In this document: positions 63,778-64,000 of the stretch, piece by piece
How the letters are laid out: each line of letters begins with the position of its first letter
Position numbering within the stretch: position 1 is the stretch's first letter
NCBI GenBank assembly: GCA_035632315.1
Contig: DASQGZ010000043.1
Span: 123,005 to 187,004 of the forward strand
DNA: 64,000 bases
Origin: JAFDZW01 sp035632315
GTDB lineage: Bacteria; Bacteroidota; Ignavibacteria; Palsa-1295
Direction of reading: 5' to 3'
Notes under the pieces: model-generated
Database searches by the model: none
What the model was told of the DNA's origin: nothing
The model's input: the letters and a program-made list of their open reading frames with translations, nothing else
Translations under genes and position numbers: made by a program

Positions 63778-64000
63778 GGGGGTGCATTGGATTCGACGGG
63801 GGGCGGATGCTTCGAGCGTCGCGATCCGGGTGGTGTATGGAACATCCGTAAACAAGACCATACGCGGCTTAACTGCCGACTATAGCTATGCAATGGCTGC
63901 CTAAGCTCGGCGTCCTCGTGACGCTTTGATGCTGTTCCTCACTTCGGTGAGGGGGTGCCCATCCGCAACACTTCTTAGAACGAACGAGTGTTGATCACGG
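63778..64000 (+). ncRNA. ssrA: tmRNA (transfer-messenger RNA), 5' part, cut by window end
   Basis: Rescues stalled ribosomes by adding a degradation tag. The 5' end GGGGGTGCATTGGATTCGACGG is the standard tmRNA opening. The tag reading frame starts with the resume codon GCC at 63875-63877 (preceded by TTAACT) and ends at TAA 63902-63904, giving ADYSYAMAA, ending in the expected AMAA/ALAA-type degron. A TTCG-capped pseudoknot hairpin CCTCAC / GTGAGG lies at 63937-63952. The 3' acceptor half lies beyond the window, so the gene is partial here. Confidence 0.93.

Noticed and set aside
1..64000. CRISPR arrays, tRNA or rRNA genes, intact transposases
   Set aside because: No regularly spaced repeats, no tRNA T-loop patterns and no transposase-like genes were seen by eye; only the partial tmRNA was found.

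Overview
The window looks like a chromosomal segment of a Gram-negative bacterium of the Bacteroidota/Chlorobiota (FCB) group, plausibly Ignavibacteria- or Kapaibacteria-like. This is inferred from several signals. Five large secreted proteins carry type IX secretion (T9SS) style C-terminal sorting domains or relatives of them. There is a DUF2723/GT117 membrane protein, a GWxTD-domain protein and a PorE-like PD40-OmpA protein. A partial tmRNA at the right edge has a predicted tag ADYSYAMAA, close to the Chlorobium-type tag as I remember it. Species assignment is not possible from this sequence alone. About fifty protein genes cover most of the window. I found no rRNA, tRNA, CRISPR array or intact insertion sequence.

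Layout, left to right. 0.1-1.4 kb: ECF sigma factor and translationally coupled zinc anti-sigma factor. 1.4-4.6 kb (minus strand): gyrB, a DUF1801 protein and a secreted protein as a tight operon. 4.7-8.0 kb: an accessory pocket with two type II toxin-antitoxin modules, an overlapping Swt1-HEPN/DUF5343 gene pair, a 64-residue orphan and two sets of diverged direct repeats. 8.0-9.6 kb: a RecA-like-fold orphan and a secreted Hcp-like protein. 9.7-12.4 kb: VOC protein, small membrane protein and GT117-type glycosyltransferase. 12.4-17.9 kb: housekeeping cluster (phosphoglucose/phosphomannose isomerase, fmt, glycerophosphodiesterase, thioredoxin-domain protein, alkyladenine glycosylase). 18-23.3 kb: thioredoxin lipoprotein, then gatB-tpiA and a two-domain methylenetetrahydrofolate reductase. 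23.4-27.2 kb: glycosyltransferase 2, dsbD, SPOR-like membrane protein. 27.3-29.7 kb: isoprenoid genes (type 2 IPP isomerase, polyprenyl synthase) and HPr.

29.7-44.3 kb is an envelope and secretion region: an Asp-box repeat protein, a PD40-OmpA protein, an outer-membrane barrel candidate, two tandem paralogous secreted proteins of about 1,250-1,290 residues, and a lamin-tail-domain protein. 44.4-53.8 kb: rimO, GWxTD protein, a degenerate glycerate kinase fused in frame to an exported domain, two small exported proteins and an AddB-like nuclease. 54-59.3 kb: secreted metzincin protease, DUF2795 protein and an Omp85-family protein. 59.3-63.6 kb: polytopic membrane proteins, an EamA transporter and prolyl aminopeptidase. 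The window ends inside ssrA.

The most unusual points are as follows. (1) The glycerate kinase-like domain has lost its signature motifs and continues without a stop codon into a signal-peptide-like segment and an exported domain. (2) The homocysteine methyltransferase domain attached to MetF lacks all three zinc-ligand cysteines. (3) An exported Hcp-like protein stands alone without type VI secretion genes. (4) The HEPN/DUF5343 and toxin-antitoxin pocket is bounded by repeats. (5) Several short dispersed intergenic repeats are present, including a palindrome that supplies the stop codons of two convergent genes.
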